Assembly: GCA_051892875.1 (NCBI GenBank)
Contig: JBJFGR010000063.1
Location: 1 to 13,351 of the forward strand
DNA: 13,351 nt
Direction: 5' to 3'
DNA from: JBJFGR01 sp051892875
GTDB lineage: Bacteria > Pseudomonadota > Gammaproteobacteria > Enterobacterales > Succinivibrionaceae
The notes under the pieces were generated by a model that saw nothing but the letters and a program-made list of their open reading frames with translations, ran no database searches and was not told where the DNA came from. Below, in pieces: positions 1 to 7,025 of this stretch (position 1 is the stretch's first letter; each line of letters begins with the position of its first letter). Made by a program: the position numbers and the translations under genes.

Positions 1-491
1 TGTGATCTTAAGTACTTTTTAAAAACTTTTTTGATTTTAAAAAAGAAAGTTTTAAAAATAAAATTTTAAGAATGAGTACATTTGATGAAAAAGCTTAAAA
101 ATAAAGCTTTAATTGTGTTTTATGGTATAAAATTAAATGTAAAAAATAAAAATAAAACTCACGATGTGTTATACACCAAAAATCAAAGAATTTAGGATTA
201 TTGAGATAATTGATGAACTAATCTTTGCAGATTAAATATTTGTATCAAAGAACGTATATATACTAGCTTTACTAATTACAATGACTCTAAGTCTTGCTAT
301 TTTTAGTTGTTTAGAGTGGAAATTATAAAAAACATGAAAAATACAGGAAGTAAACTTAAAAACTAGTTATGAAACCTTCAAGATAACCATGAGATTTGTG
401 TTTCAGTAGTTTGGTGGAATATTAACGTTGATAGTAATTAAGATGTTTTAAATAGAAATTCATGATAAATCCTCTAAAGCTAGATTCTAAT

Positions 492-521
492 ATAGAGATA
501 TTGAAGTGTATATCTATTTTT
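492..521 (+). terminator. weak terminator-like hairpin upstream of purF promoter
   Basis: The arms at 492-500 and 509-517 are complementary with one mismatch and are followed by a run of five T. The stem is almost entirely A-T, so it would be weak. It could insulate purF from upstream transcription. Confidence 0.3.
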
Positions 522-583
522 AAGCTTATTTGTATGTAATTTAACTATTTTTTAAGAAAAGGTTTTTTGTTTAGAATCCTTGC

Positions 584-611
584 TTGATTTTATTTTATTT
601 GCAATTATAAT
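584..611 (+). promoter_or_regulatory. candidate sigma-70 promoter of purF
   Basis: TTGATT at 584-589 and a perfect TATAAT at 606-611 are separated by 16 bases. This would place the start near 618 and leave a leader of about 70 bases before the purF ATG. No recognisable PurR operator was seen around it, so purine repression is not supported by the sequence. Confidence 0.5.
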
Positions 612-687
612 AGCCTTGTCATATGTATATTGGTTTTGACTTATATACGCTTATTCACTTTTCATATTGTAAACAAGGATACAAAGT

Positions 688-2202
688 ATGTGTGGTATTG
701 TTGGCATTGTTGCGACTTCACCTGTGAATCAATCACTTTATGATGCATTAACTGTTTTGCAACACAGAGGACAAGATGCTGCTGGTATAGTTACGATTTA
801 CGAAGGTAATTTTAAGCAACGTAAAGCAAATGGCTTAGTTAGAGATGTGTTTGAAACTAAGCATATGATGAGATTGAAAGGGAATATGGGTATAGGTCAT
901 GTTCGTTATCCAACAGCTGGTTCTTCATCAGCAGCTGAAGCTCAACCTTTTTATGTAAATAGTCCTTATGGTATAGCTTTGGCTCATAATGGTAATCTAA
1001 CTAATGTTCAAGAATTATCAAAGCGTTGTGAAGAAATCCATAGGCATGTTAATACAACATCAGATTCAGAAGTTTTATTAAATATATTTGCTCATGAAAT
1101 TGATTCATGTAAATCATCACACATTACATCAGATGATATATTTGATGCTGTAAAAAGAGTGAATAAGCAAGTACGTGGGGCGTACGCTGTAGTCTCACTA
1201 ATAATCGGTGTTGGTTTGGTGGCATTTAGAGATCCTAATGGTATTAGACCTCTTGTTCTTGGAGAAAGACTAGGTGAAAAGGGCAAGATGGAATACATGG
1301 TTGCTTCAGAAAGTGTTGCACTTGATATATTAGGTTTTAAATTGGTTCGTGATGTTGCTCCTGGTGAAGCAATTTTTATAAGTGAACAAGGTGTTTTAAC
1401 ATCGGCAATTTGTGCAGAAAACCCTCAACTTAATCCATGTATTTTTGAATATGTTTATTTTGCTCGTCCAGATTCTATATTGAATGGAGTTTCTGTATAT
1501 GCAGCGCGTGTACATATGGGAACAATGTTAGGTGAAAAGATAAAGCGAGATTATAAAGATTTAGATATTGATGTAGTTATTCCTATTCCTGAAACAAGTT
1601 GTGATATTGCTGTAGAAATTGCTAAATCTCTAGGAGTTCCTTATAGACAGGGTTTTGTAAAGAATAGATATATAGGCAGAACGTTTATTATGCCTGGTCA
1701 AAAACAACGTAAGAAGAGTGTTCGCAATAAATTAAATCCTATTCCTGCAGAGTTTAAGGGAAAGAAAGTTCTTCTAGTTGATGATTCAATTGTTCGAGGT
1801 ACTACATCAGGTCAAATAGTTGATATGGCACATGAAGCTGGTGCGGAAAAGGTTTATTTTGCGTCTGCAGCACCTGAAATTAGATATCCAAATGTTTATG
1901 GTATTGATATGCCTTCAAGTGAAGAATTAATTGCTTACGGTAAAACTGTTGAACAAGTTTGTACATTGATTCATGCAGATGGTTTGATATACCAATCATT
2001 AGATGATTTGATAAAAGCTGTTCAATTAGAAAATCCTAATTTAAAGAGTTTCGAAACATCAGTATTTTCTGGTGAATATATTACACATGATATAGATAAT
2101 AATTATCTTGAATTTTTAGATAAAGTAAGAAATGATGATGCAAAAGCAGATAAAGCTTGGAATGATTCAACTGAAAATCTAGAAATTTATAACGAAGCTT
2201 AA
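688..2202 (+). CDS. purF: amidophosphoribosyltransferase (glutamine PRPP amidotransferase)
   Basis: This enzyme makes 5-phosphoribosylamine from PRPP and glutamine, the first committed step of de novo purine synthesis in the cytoplasm. The N-terminal glutaminase domain begins MCGIVGI, so Cys2 becomes the nucleophile after Met removal. QHRGQDAAGI (25-34), GHVRYPT (70-76) and the NGN loop (101-103) are typical of Ntn amidotransferases. The phosphoribosyltransferase domain carries FEYVYFARPDS (253-263) and the PRPP-binding loop VLLVDDSIVRGTTS (361-374). The 504-residue length equals the E. coli form (about 505), and there is no N-terminal propeptide of the Bacillus type. AAGGAT at 674-679 lies 8 bases before the ATG. 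The gene appears intact although degraded insertion sequence DNA begins within a few bases of its stop codon. Confidence 0.97.
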   Translation: MCGIVGIVATSPVNQSLYDALTVLQHRGQDAAGIVTIYEGNFKQRKANGLVRDVFETKHMMRLKGNMGIGHVRYPTAGSSSAAEAQPFYVNSPYGIALAHNGNLTNVQELSKRCEEIHRHVNTTSDSEVLLNIFAHEIDSCKSSHITSDDIFDAVKRVNKQVRGAYAVVSLIIGVGLVAFRDPNGIRPLVLGERLGEKGKMEYMVASESVALDILGFKLVRDVAPGEAIFISEQGVLTSAICAENPQLNPCIFEYVYFARPDSILNGVSVYAARVHMGTMLGEKIKRDYKDLDIDVVIPIPETSCDIAVEIAKSLGVPYRQGFVKNRYIGRTFIMPGQKQRKKSVRNKLNPIPAEFKGKKVLLVDDSIVRGTTSGQIVDMAHEAGAEKVYFASAAPEIRYPNVYGIDMPSSEELIAYGKTVEQVCTLIHADGLIYQSLDDLIKAVQLENPNLKSFETSVFSGEYITHDIDNNYLEFLDKVRNDDAKADKAWNDSTENLEIYNEA

Positions 2203-2212
2203 TAAATTAGGC

Positions 2213-2446
2213 TCAGTCATTAATTTTATGTGATCTCTGATTTCTAATATACTTCTTCCTACTAACATCTATTACTTTTAGGAAGAAGTATTCATCATCA
2301 GGATAACCATATCCATGACGTCGTAGCGTCTTTATTTTTTGGTTAATTCCTTCTATTTTACCTGAGGATATCTTATAAGTAGCATGGGCTATTATTCCCT
2401 CAAAATGTTTATCTAATAGATTAGCAAACCATTGAAAAAACAAGAG
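2213..2446 (-). pseudogene. C-terminal fragment of an ISL3-family-like transposase
   Basis: Only about the last 77 codons of a transposase remain. The fragment shows the ISL3-type C-terminal signature: a WFANLLDKHFEGI helix, then KISSGKIEGINQKIK, an arginine-rich stretch, and a GY..DDEYFFLKV region, matching the catalytic-Glu tail of the family (KIEGIN). The frame runs on upstream only to a stop at 2465-2467 and lacks the whole N-terminal and central DDE domain. The fragment ends at the junction with a second transposase fragment on the other strand. GGCTCAGTCATTAATT beginning near 2210, just outside the stop, resembles an ISL3 terminal repeat starting GGCTC, but no partner end is present. 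It is non-functional. Confidence 0.75.
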
Positions 2447-2802
2447 TGCAAGGTGATTTTTCTGTTACCGGCTCTGAGTTTGTTAATTTTATATCCACGC
2501 TAATAACGAGTCGTATAATCAACTATGCAAGAAAATGTGGCGTATTGGATAAAATGAGCTATGGCGATATGATGTAAGATTTGAATTCAGTATGGAGATA
2601 TACAGATGCACCACAAACACCGGCATGTGACGATGGGGTTTATAGCATACCTTCAGATATCGAACTCATGGAGAAATTAAAATTATTATCAGTATCCTAT
2701 ACTGAACAAAAGAATAAGGAAGCTAAAGAAAAAGAAGAGTTAAAAAAAGAGGCTGAAAAACAGGTTAAAAAGCCACGAGGCAGACCGAGAAAACAGAAGT
2801 AA
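2446..2802 (+). pseudogene. C-terminal remnant of an IS1634/IS4-like transposase with internal stop
   Basis: A continuous frame starting near 2446 reads VQGDFSVTGSEFVNFIS, then LITSRIINYARKCGVLD and YGDMM; it hits TAA at 2575-2577 and continues in the same frame as DLNSVWRYTDAP to 2802. The order (F.V.G.EF.NFI helix, Y.D.M.DL..VWR) fits the C-terminal end of large DDE transposases of the IS1634 branch. The N-terminal and catalytic parts are missing. The TAA lies inside a conserved stretch, so this is a nonsense-mutated fragment. The tail is rich in Lys and Glu and ends KKPRGRPRKQK, which looks like an AT-hook (GRP core flanked by basic residues). An apparent start at TTG 2581 is only a by-product of the stop. 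Confidence 0.72.
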
Positions 2803-2843
2803 AAATTAGCGGGCTATATTAGGGTATTGTCCGCCAATTTGGG

Positions 2844-2872
2844 AATCTTCTAATTAATGCTTTAAGAAGATT
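2844..2872. terminator. hairpin between the transposase remnant and the sulfatase-like gene
   Basis: AATCTTCT at 2844-2851 pairs perfectly with AGAAGATT at 2865-2872 across a 13-base loop. A third related copy (TCTTC at about 2877) gives an alternative pairing. It sits downstream of the minus-strand gene ending at 2898 and could end that transcript, but the T-run is poor on either strand. Confidence 0.3.
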
Positions 2873-2897
2873 TGGGTCTTCATAATTAAAGTTTATA

Positions 2898-4859
2898 TTA
2901 TTTAAAGTTTGGGTTTACTTGTAATGAAAAAACAACCTGTAATAATTTAGAGTAATCTTCATGTTTTTGTTTTGCAATATTATTATTTAGATTATTAGTA
3001 TTAGGATTTTCTAAAATAAGATATTTTTCATTAAAAGCAAAAGTATAAGGACATTTCTCATTTGATAATATATCACATCCAAGTTTTAGATATTTTTGAT
3101 TACTTAATGAATGTTCAATTAGTGTCGGAAAAATATCTTTATGAGATGCTATGATATCTTTGTTATATGTAATATTGTCGTGGTCAATATAATTTTGCGG
3201 AATATGAATTCCAAATATTACTCCTTTTGCCGATACTGCGGTTACTTCGTTTAAATTGTAATTTCCGATTCTTGCATTATGATCTCCTGTATATGTAATA
3301 ATAGTGTTGTTTTTAGTTGTTTCATTATTAGAAATATTATTAATAAAATCTCCAAGTTTTTCTGTAGCATATCGAAAAGTGCGATAGTGACTTATGATTT
3401 CATCATCTTCAGCTTGCTTAAAAAAGTTAAAGATATTTTCTGGGTATTTTATATTGTTTGTTTCTTTATATGTAACAGGTAGTTCATATGGTGGATGATT
3501 TGTGGTATTCATAATGAATATAGCTGTGGGTTTTGTATTATTTTGCAGAAGTTCTTCAGCGTAATAATATAGATATTCGTCTGCAATTCCCCAAAATAGA
3601 TTATCTGCTTTGGGAAATTTTTTTATAATATCTCTAGAACAAATCATATTGCTTATACCATTATTGTTTAAAATTTGTTGCATGTTTCCCCAATCACATT
3701 GGCTACCTGTAATGAAGTAAACTTCATACCCCTGTTCTATATAAGGTGTTAATGCAAATGATTGGTATTTTGTTTCTACGTATTTATTATGATATGGTAA
3801 CATGTAAAAAGGACTTCTAAAAAGTAATCTTAACAAAGATTTTGCCGTTGCTTCTCCTTCTGCAATAAAATTTGGAAAATAATAATCAGAGTCCATACTA
3901 TTTTTTAAACTTGATAAAACATTAAAATCTTTAGAGTGAAAACTTCCCATTTGAGAACTTAAGCTCTCTGAAAATACTATAACGACATTTGGTTTATGTT
4001 CACTTAAGTATGGGTTATTTTTAGTTTTTGAATAAAAAGCATCTAATAAATTATCGTTATTTTGTTTTAAATTAAAATTATTTATAGTGTCTTTATAAGT
4101 TTGAATATTTATATTATTTATATTTATCGCAGACGCTTCTTTATACTCTTTATAGTTTCTGTGAATTAAAGATATAGGATTAGCTCTGGCTTTATTAATA
4201 ACTTGATTAGCTGATATTGCTGTAAATTGTACAGATTTTGCACGAATTTTTGTGGTTGTAAAACCTCCATAATACGATGTATATAAAAAAATAAGACATA
4301 TTATTATTAGAATAAACTTAGTGTAATAATTACTATTAATAATAAATTTATTAATACTATTTGATTTTAGAAAAAATTTTATAGAATAGTAAGATAGAAT
4401 ATAAGTTAATGTTGTTACTAGGAATATCTTAAATATAGGATATTCCAAAACAATAGTCATAAAAAGAGCTTTAAGATCTTCGTGAAAAAAGTTAAAAAAG
4501 AAGGTATCTATTACATTATTATATGTCCTATAGTAAAAAAAGTTAATAAAGGAAAGTAAACAAGATAATGAAATGATAATAGAATAAAAAACACAAAGAA
4601 AACTAGTAACTAAAGATAAATTTTTTTTCTCTATTAGGCTTATTATTACTCCAATTAATAATATACCAAAAGTGATTTGTATAAGAATATGTAAATCTAG
4701 TTTTGTTCCTATATCAAATAGTTTTAATAAATCGTTTGATAATCCATTTAAATTTTCTGAAAAACAATATACTAGTGTAAATCTTTCTAAATTAAATATC
4801 GCTGTTGAAATAATACAAACAAAAATTACTAATAACAAATATTTTAAAACATTAATCAT
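2898..4859 (-). CDS. LtaS-like membrane phosphotransferase, sulfatase fold
   Basis: This is a 653-residue inner-membrane protein. About five hydrophobic segments lie in the first 200 residues (roughly 5-23, 60-76, 82-108, 130-163, 181-198). A large extracytoplasmic alkaline-phosphatase/sulfatase domain follows. Visible active-site elements are NVVIVFSES with metal ligand Glu298, EATAKS with probable nucleophile Thr338, FWGIADE (422-428), TNHPP with His455, and TGDHN with Asp526-His527. This is the layout of LtaS, OpgB and EptA-type enzymes, which transfer phosphoglycerol or phosphoethanolamine from phospholipids to envelope glycans or lipids. The acceptor cannot be told from the sequence; LPS, a glucan or a capsule are options. 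I chose ATG 4859, 10 bases after AGGA; an in-frame TTG at 4868 abuts the AGGAA and is unlikely. The gene lies 76 bases downstream of the thiol-disulfide gene on the same strand, with a terminator hairpin between. No clear promoter of its own was found, so it may depend on read-through. Confidence 0.85.
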   Translation of the reverse strand: MINVLKYLLLVIFVCIISTAIFNLERFTLVYCFSENLNGLSNDLLKLFDIGTKLDLHILIQITFGILLIGVIISLIEKKNLSLVTSFLCVFYSIIISLSCLLSFINFFYYRTYNNVIDTFFFNFFHEDLKALFMTIVLEYPIFKIFLVTTLTYILSYYSIKFFLKSNSINKFIINSNYYTKFILIIICLIFLYTSYYGGFTTTKIRAKSVQFTAISANQVINKARANPISLIHRNYKEYKEASAININNINIQTYKDTINNFNLKQNNDNLLDAFYSKTKNNPYLSEHKPNVVIVFSESLSSQMGSFHSKDFNVLSSLKNSMDSDYYFPNFIAEGEATAKSLLRLLFRSPFYMLPYHNKYVETKYQSFALTPYIEQGYEVYFITGSQCDWGNMQQILNNNGISNMICSRDIIKKFPKADNLFWGIADEYLYYYAEELLQNNTKPTAIFIMNTTNHPPYELPVTYKETNNIKYPENIFNFFKQAEDDEIISHYRTFRYATEKLGDFINNISNNETTKNNTIITYTGDHNARIGNYNLNEVTAVSAKGVIFGIHIPQNYIDHDNITYNKDIIASHKDIFPTLIEHSLSNQKYLKLGCDILSNEKCPYTFAFNEKYLILENPNTNNLNNNIAKQKHEDYSKLLQVVFSLQVNPNFK

Positions 4860-4891
4860 AATATACAATTCCTATTAATTGGAGTAATCAT

Positions 4892-4926
4892 AAAAAAATA
4901 GGTAGAAAATTCTACCTACCTTTTTT
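4892..4926. terminator. bidirectional intrinsic terminator
   Basis: TAGGTAGAA at 4899-4907 pairs perfectly with TTCTACCTA at 4910-4918. The minus strand reads into seven T (complement of the A-run at 4892-4898) and the plus strand into six T at 4921-4926. Its natural job is to end the transcript of the DsbA/Com1-like gene (stop at 4936). Confidence 0.8.
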
Positions 4927-4935
4927 GTATTTTAC

Positions 4936-5646
4936 TTACTTCAATAGAGATTCAACGTCGCTTTTGCCTCTAGGAGCACCACGTAAAACTTCTCCATCAA
5001 CGATAAAAGCAGGAGTGCCTGAAACTTTTAATTGAGAACCAAATACTCTGATTTCATTTAATGTTTTAGAGATTTCTGAACTTTCTGATAATTTATCAAT
5101 TTCAGCCCAATTAAAACCAAGTTGTTCAACAAAAGCTTGAATTGATATTTCATTATCTAAACGTCCGTTTCTTGTCATAAATTCATTAGAATATTGAACG
5201 TATTTTGCTGGGTCTTTTTGGAAGATTGCTAAACCAACTTTTGCAGCTTTTACAGAAATATCAGAAAGAATTGGGAATTCCATATAGTAGTATCTTGTAT
5301 CTGGATGTGATTTTAAAATTTCCAAGAGGATTGGTTTAGCTCTTTTACAATAACCACAATTATAATCAAAGAACTCAATTATATGATGTTTAGGATTTTC
5401 AGCTCCACTACTTGGAATATTTTTATTTGAGTAAATTGATTCAATTATCTTTTGTTCAGCTAATTTCTCAAGTTGAGCTTTGCGTGAAGCAGCAGCATTG
5501 TTTGCTTCCAAAATTACATCAGGATTGTTAATCAAATATTCTTTAACGATTTTTTCAATATCGCTTTTTGTAAAGTTATCAGCGTAAGTGGTTGCTGATA
5601 ATGTAGCACTCATACATAAAGCTAAACATAAAGCCTTTAATTTCAT
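4936..5646 (-). CDS. periplasmic DsbA/Com1-family thiol-disulfide oxidoreductase
   Basis: This 236-residue protein is predicted to be secreted. Residues 1-22 form a Sec signal peptide (MKLKALCLALCMSATLSATTYA) with likely cleavage after A22. A helical segment follows (DIEKIVKEYLINNPDVILEA, 29-48), typical of the Com1/ScsC/BdbD branch, where it can serve oligomerisation. The thioredoxin-fold core has the redox motif CGYC at 97-100 after IIEFFDYN, and the cis-proline loop SGTPAF (209-214). The protein should oxidise, isomerise or reduce disulfides of exported proteins; the direction cannot be read from sequence, although the CxYC centre and Thr before cis-Pro are commonest in this branch. A longer frame begins at 5673, but the ATG at 5646 starts a proper signal peptide and has TTTTGGAA about 8 bases upstream. 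A hairpin terminator follows the gene. Confidence 0.88.
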   Translation of the reverse strand: MKLKALCLALCMSATLSATTYADNFTKSDIEKIVKEYLINNPDVILEANNAAASRKAQLEKLAEQKIIESIYSNKNIPSSGAENPKHHIIEFFDYNCGYCKRAKPILLEILKSHPDTRYYYMEFPILSDISVKAAKVGLAIFQKDPAKYVQYSNEFMTRNGRLDNEISIQAFVEQLGFNWAEIDKLSESSEISKTLNEIRVFGSQLKVSGTPAFIVDGEVLRGAPRGKSDVESLLK

Positions 5647-5689
5647 AATAAAATTCCAAAAGTTAAAAACCAAATAAATTCAAATAATG

Positions 5690-5718
5690 ATTTTAATAAT
5701 TTTTTCATAATTAAGCAA
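5690..5718 (-). promoter_or_regulatory. candidate promoter of the DsbA/Com1-like gene
   Basis: On the minus strand TAAAAT (5695-5690) lies 17 bases after TTGCTT (5718-5713). The -10 box is good and the -35 is poor. In such AT-rich DNA this is a weak prediction. Confidence 0.35.
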
Positions 5719-5805
5719 ATTTTGTTTATTGTTTTTAATAAGGAATTATATTTAAACGAATAATCAGTTACTTATATAAAAATATCCAATAATTAAAAAA
5801 AAGGT

Positions 5806-5840
5806 TTGACTAAAAAAAATAATACTGTAAAATAGCCCGT
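5806..5840 (+). promoter_or_regulatory. tRNA operon promoter with GC-rich discriminator
   Basis: TTGACT at 5806-5811 and TAAAAT at 5828-5833 are 16 bases apart. Immediately downstream is AGCCCG (5834-5839), a GC-rich block that stands out in this AT-rich region. A GC-rich discriminator between -10 and start is the known mark of stable-RNA promoters under stringent (ppGpp) control. Transcription would start near 5840, just before the mature tRNA-Phe end at 5844. Confidence 0.75.
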
Positions 5841-5843
5841 GTT

Positions 5844-5919
5844 GCCCAGATAGCTCAGTCGGTAGAGCAGGGGATTGAAAATCCCCGTGTCGGTGGTTCG
5901 ATCCCGCCTCTGGGCACCA
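5844..5919 (+). tRNA. tRNA-Phe (GAA)
   Basis: The 76-base cloverleaf has acceptor arms GCCCAGA and TCTGGGC, D-arm GCTC...GAGC, and anticodon GAA at 5877-5879 within the stem GGGGA/TCCCC. The T-loop is GGTTCGATCCC, and discriminator A plus an encoded CCA end at 5919. It closely resembles enterobacterial tRNA-Phe as remembered. It is first in a two-tRNA transcript. Confidence 0.98.
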
Positions 5920-5935
5920 GTTAGAAATAATTTTT

Positions 5936-6011
<76 letters not shown>

Positions 6012-6081
6012 CTTCTTATATTAAATTTCTTTTTTATCTAATTTTTTAATCTCCGATATCTAGTATTCTTAATGTATATAT

Positions 6082-6110
6082 TTAAAATATTCTTAGCTAT
6101 TTTTTATTAT
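6082..6110 (+). promoter_or_regulatory. candidate promoter of the FMN riboswitch-ribB transcript
   Basis: TTAAAA at 6082-6087 and TATTAT at 6105-6110 are 17 bases apart, which would start RNA near 6117, about ten bases before the aptamer. The match is modest and the region is generally AT-rich. Read-through from the tRNAs is an alternative. Confidence 0.35.
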
Positions 6111-6126
6111 ATAGAGTAAAATACTC

Positions 6127-6234
6127 GTATCTCAGGGCGGGGTGAAAGTCCCCACCGGTGGTGATAGTCCACGAGCGTATGCAGAATAGGTTTGATTCCT
6201 ATACCGACGGTTAAAGTCCGGATAGAAGAGATAT
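6127..6234 (+). promoter_or_regulatory. FMN riboswitch aptamer (RFN element)
   Basis: The conserved RFN blocks are present in order: TCAGGGCGGGGTGAAAGTCC from 6132, CCCACCGGTGGT, a shortened variable arm, AGTCCACGAGCG, GCAGA, an ATAGG/CCTAT stem (6186-6202), ACCGACGGTTAAAGTCCGGAT, and AGAAGAGATA. The P1 closing helix TATCTC (6128-6133) pairs with GAGATA (6228-6233). The element senses FMN and represses the downstream ribB gene when FMN is plentiful. Confidence 0.97.
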
Positions 6235-6280
6235 GTATCATAGCCCTGACTTGCGTGTAGAAAAGAATAGGAGATATATC
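6235..6280 (+). promoter_or_regulatory. expression platform of the riboswitch with antisequestor and ribB ribosome binding site
   Basis: GCCCTGA at 6243-6249 is perfectly complementary to TCAGGGC at 6132-6138, the 5' edge of the aptamer. Pairing them would break P1, so the two structures exclude each other. An equivalent GCCCTGA block occurs downstream of other gammaproteobacterial ribB RFN elements (from memory), where it acts as antisequestor. The Shine-Dalgarno AGGAG at 6269-6273 lies 7 bases before the GTG start. I could not identify a convincing sequestor for this AGGAG or a terminator with a T-run, so whether control is translational is inference. Confidence 0.7.
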
Positions 6281-6931
6281 GTGAGTCAAATAAATTTATT
6301 GAGTATTTTTGCTGAATCACCAATAGAACGTGTTGAATTAGCATTAAAGGCTCTTAAAGAAGGTAATGGTATTTTAGTTGTAGATGATGAAAATCGCGAA
6401 AACGAAGGTGATATTATTTTTGCAGCTGAAAATATGACTGAACAACAGATGGCAATGATGATTAGATATTGTTCAGGAATTGTTTGTTTATGCATGCCTG
6501 AAAGCAAAATGGAAGCACTGAAATTGCCCCAAATGGTTGCTGATAATACCAGTTCATATGGTACTGCTTTTACAATTACTATTGAAGCTAAACGTGGTGT
6601 TACAACAGGTGTTAGTGCCCACGATCGTTTGGTAACTATAAAAACAGCTATTGCAGATAATGCTTCTCCCGCAGATTTAAGTCACCCAGGTCATGTTTTT
6701 CCACTTTGTGCAAAAAATGGTGGGGTGTTAGAACGTGATGGTCATACAGAAGCTTCTGTGGATTTAGCTAGATTGGCAGGATTAAATCCAAGTGGCGTAT
6801 TATGTGAATTAACAAATGATGATGGAACCATGGCTAGATTACCACAAGTTGTGGCATTTGGTTTGCAACATAATATGACTGTTGTAAGTATTTTAGATAT
6901 CATCGAATATCGTAAAGCAAAGAATGTTTAA
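6281..6931 (+). CDS. ribB: 3,4-dihydroxy-2-butanone 4-phosphate synthase
   Basis: The enzyme converts ribulose 5-phosphate into formate and 3,4-dihydroxy-2-butanone 4-phosphate, the four-carbon unit of riboflavin. The 216-residue product is a stand-alone RibB domain with no GTP cyclohydrolase II fusion, as in E. coli (217). Key motifs are DDENRENEGD (35-44, acidic metal and substrate ligands), SSYGTAFT (91-98), TTGVSAHDR (108-116), HPGHVFPL (135-142) and GHTEA (154-158, metal-binding His). The start is GTG 6281 because AGGAG lies 7 bases upstream and the protein begins as E. coli RibB does; the frame is open back to an ATG at 6233, but that lies in the riboswitch P1 stem. The gene is monocistronic, with a terminator at 6958-6984, and is controlled by the FMN riboswitch. 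Confidence 0.97.
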   Translation: MSQINLLSIFAESPIERVELALKALKEGNGILVVDDENRENEGDIIFAAENMTEQQMAMMIRYCSGIVCLCMPESKMEALKLPQMVADNTSSYGTAFTITIEAKRGVTTGVSAHDRLVTIKTAIADNASPADLSHPGHVFPLCAKNGGVLERDGHTEASVDLARLAGLNPSGVLCELTNDDGTMARLPQVVAFGLQHNMTVVSILDIIEYRKAKNV

Positions 6932-6957
6932 TAGCTTTTATTGATATTTTTAATAAT

Positions 6958-6984
6958 AAGGTTTGATATTAAATCAAACCTTTT
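6958..6984 (+). terminator. intrinsic terminator of ribB
   Basis: AAGGTTTGAT (6958-6967) pairs perfectly with ATCAAACCTT (6973-6982) across a five-base loop, followed by TTTTATTT. The opposite strand has a weaker, interrupted T tail, so it may also stop the convergent TraT-like transcript. Confidence 0.8.
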
Positions 6985-7025
6985 ATTTATATGTTTTTAT
7001 GTATTTTTATGTATATTTGGATTTG

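Larger units (their letters stand above)
1..687. other. AT-rich region without a supportable gene, upstream of purF
   Basis: All reading frames are closed frequently and only very short ATG-initiated frames occur (for example a 15-codon one at about 279). I see no recognisable protein. Several A/T-dominated inverted repeats occur, such as one at about 21-57 and AAAGCTT/AAGCTTT at 90-110; these are expected by chance in such DNA. In many gammaproteobacteria cvpA lies directly upstream of purF, and no cvpA is visible here. The region may be intergenic DNA or a fully decayed gene. Confidence 0.6.

Noticed and set aside
160..180. GTGT-TAT-ACAC dyad at 166-176 as an operator
   Set aside because: The arms are only four bases with no adjacent gene or promoter; expected by chance.
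560..687. PurR operator in front of purF
   Set aside because: No 16-base palindrome resembling the PUR box (ACGCAAACGTTTGCGT-like) could be found.
1092..1298. Open frame on the minus strand inside purF
   Set aside because: It lies wholly opposite a well-supported gene, has no family resemblance and no ribosome binding site.
2581..2802. A 73-residue independent gene starting at TTG 2581
   Set aside because: The frame continues upstream through a stop at 2575-2577 into the same transposase sequence, so this is the tail of a pseudogene.
3279..3482. Plus-strand frame opposite the LtaS-like gene; another at 4672-4878
   Set aside because: Both are low-complexity shadows of a conserved minus-strand gene.
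6233..6280. ATG 6233 as the ribB start
   Set aside because: It falls in the riboswitch P1 stem without a Shine-Dalgarno, and would add 16 residues absent from the family; GTG 6281 has AGGAG at proper spacing.
6107..6344. Two overlapping minus-strand frames opposite the riboswitch and ribB start
   Set aside because: They are antisense to a conserved RNA element; their sequence is explained by the aptamer.
6286..6507. Minus-strand frame inside ribB
   Set aside because: It is a shadow of the ribB coding sequence.
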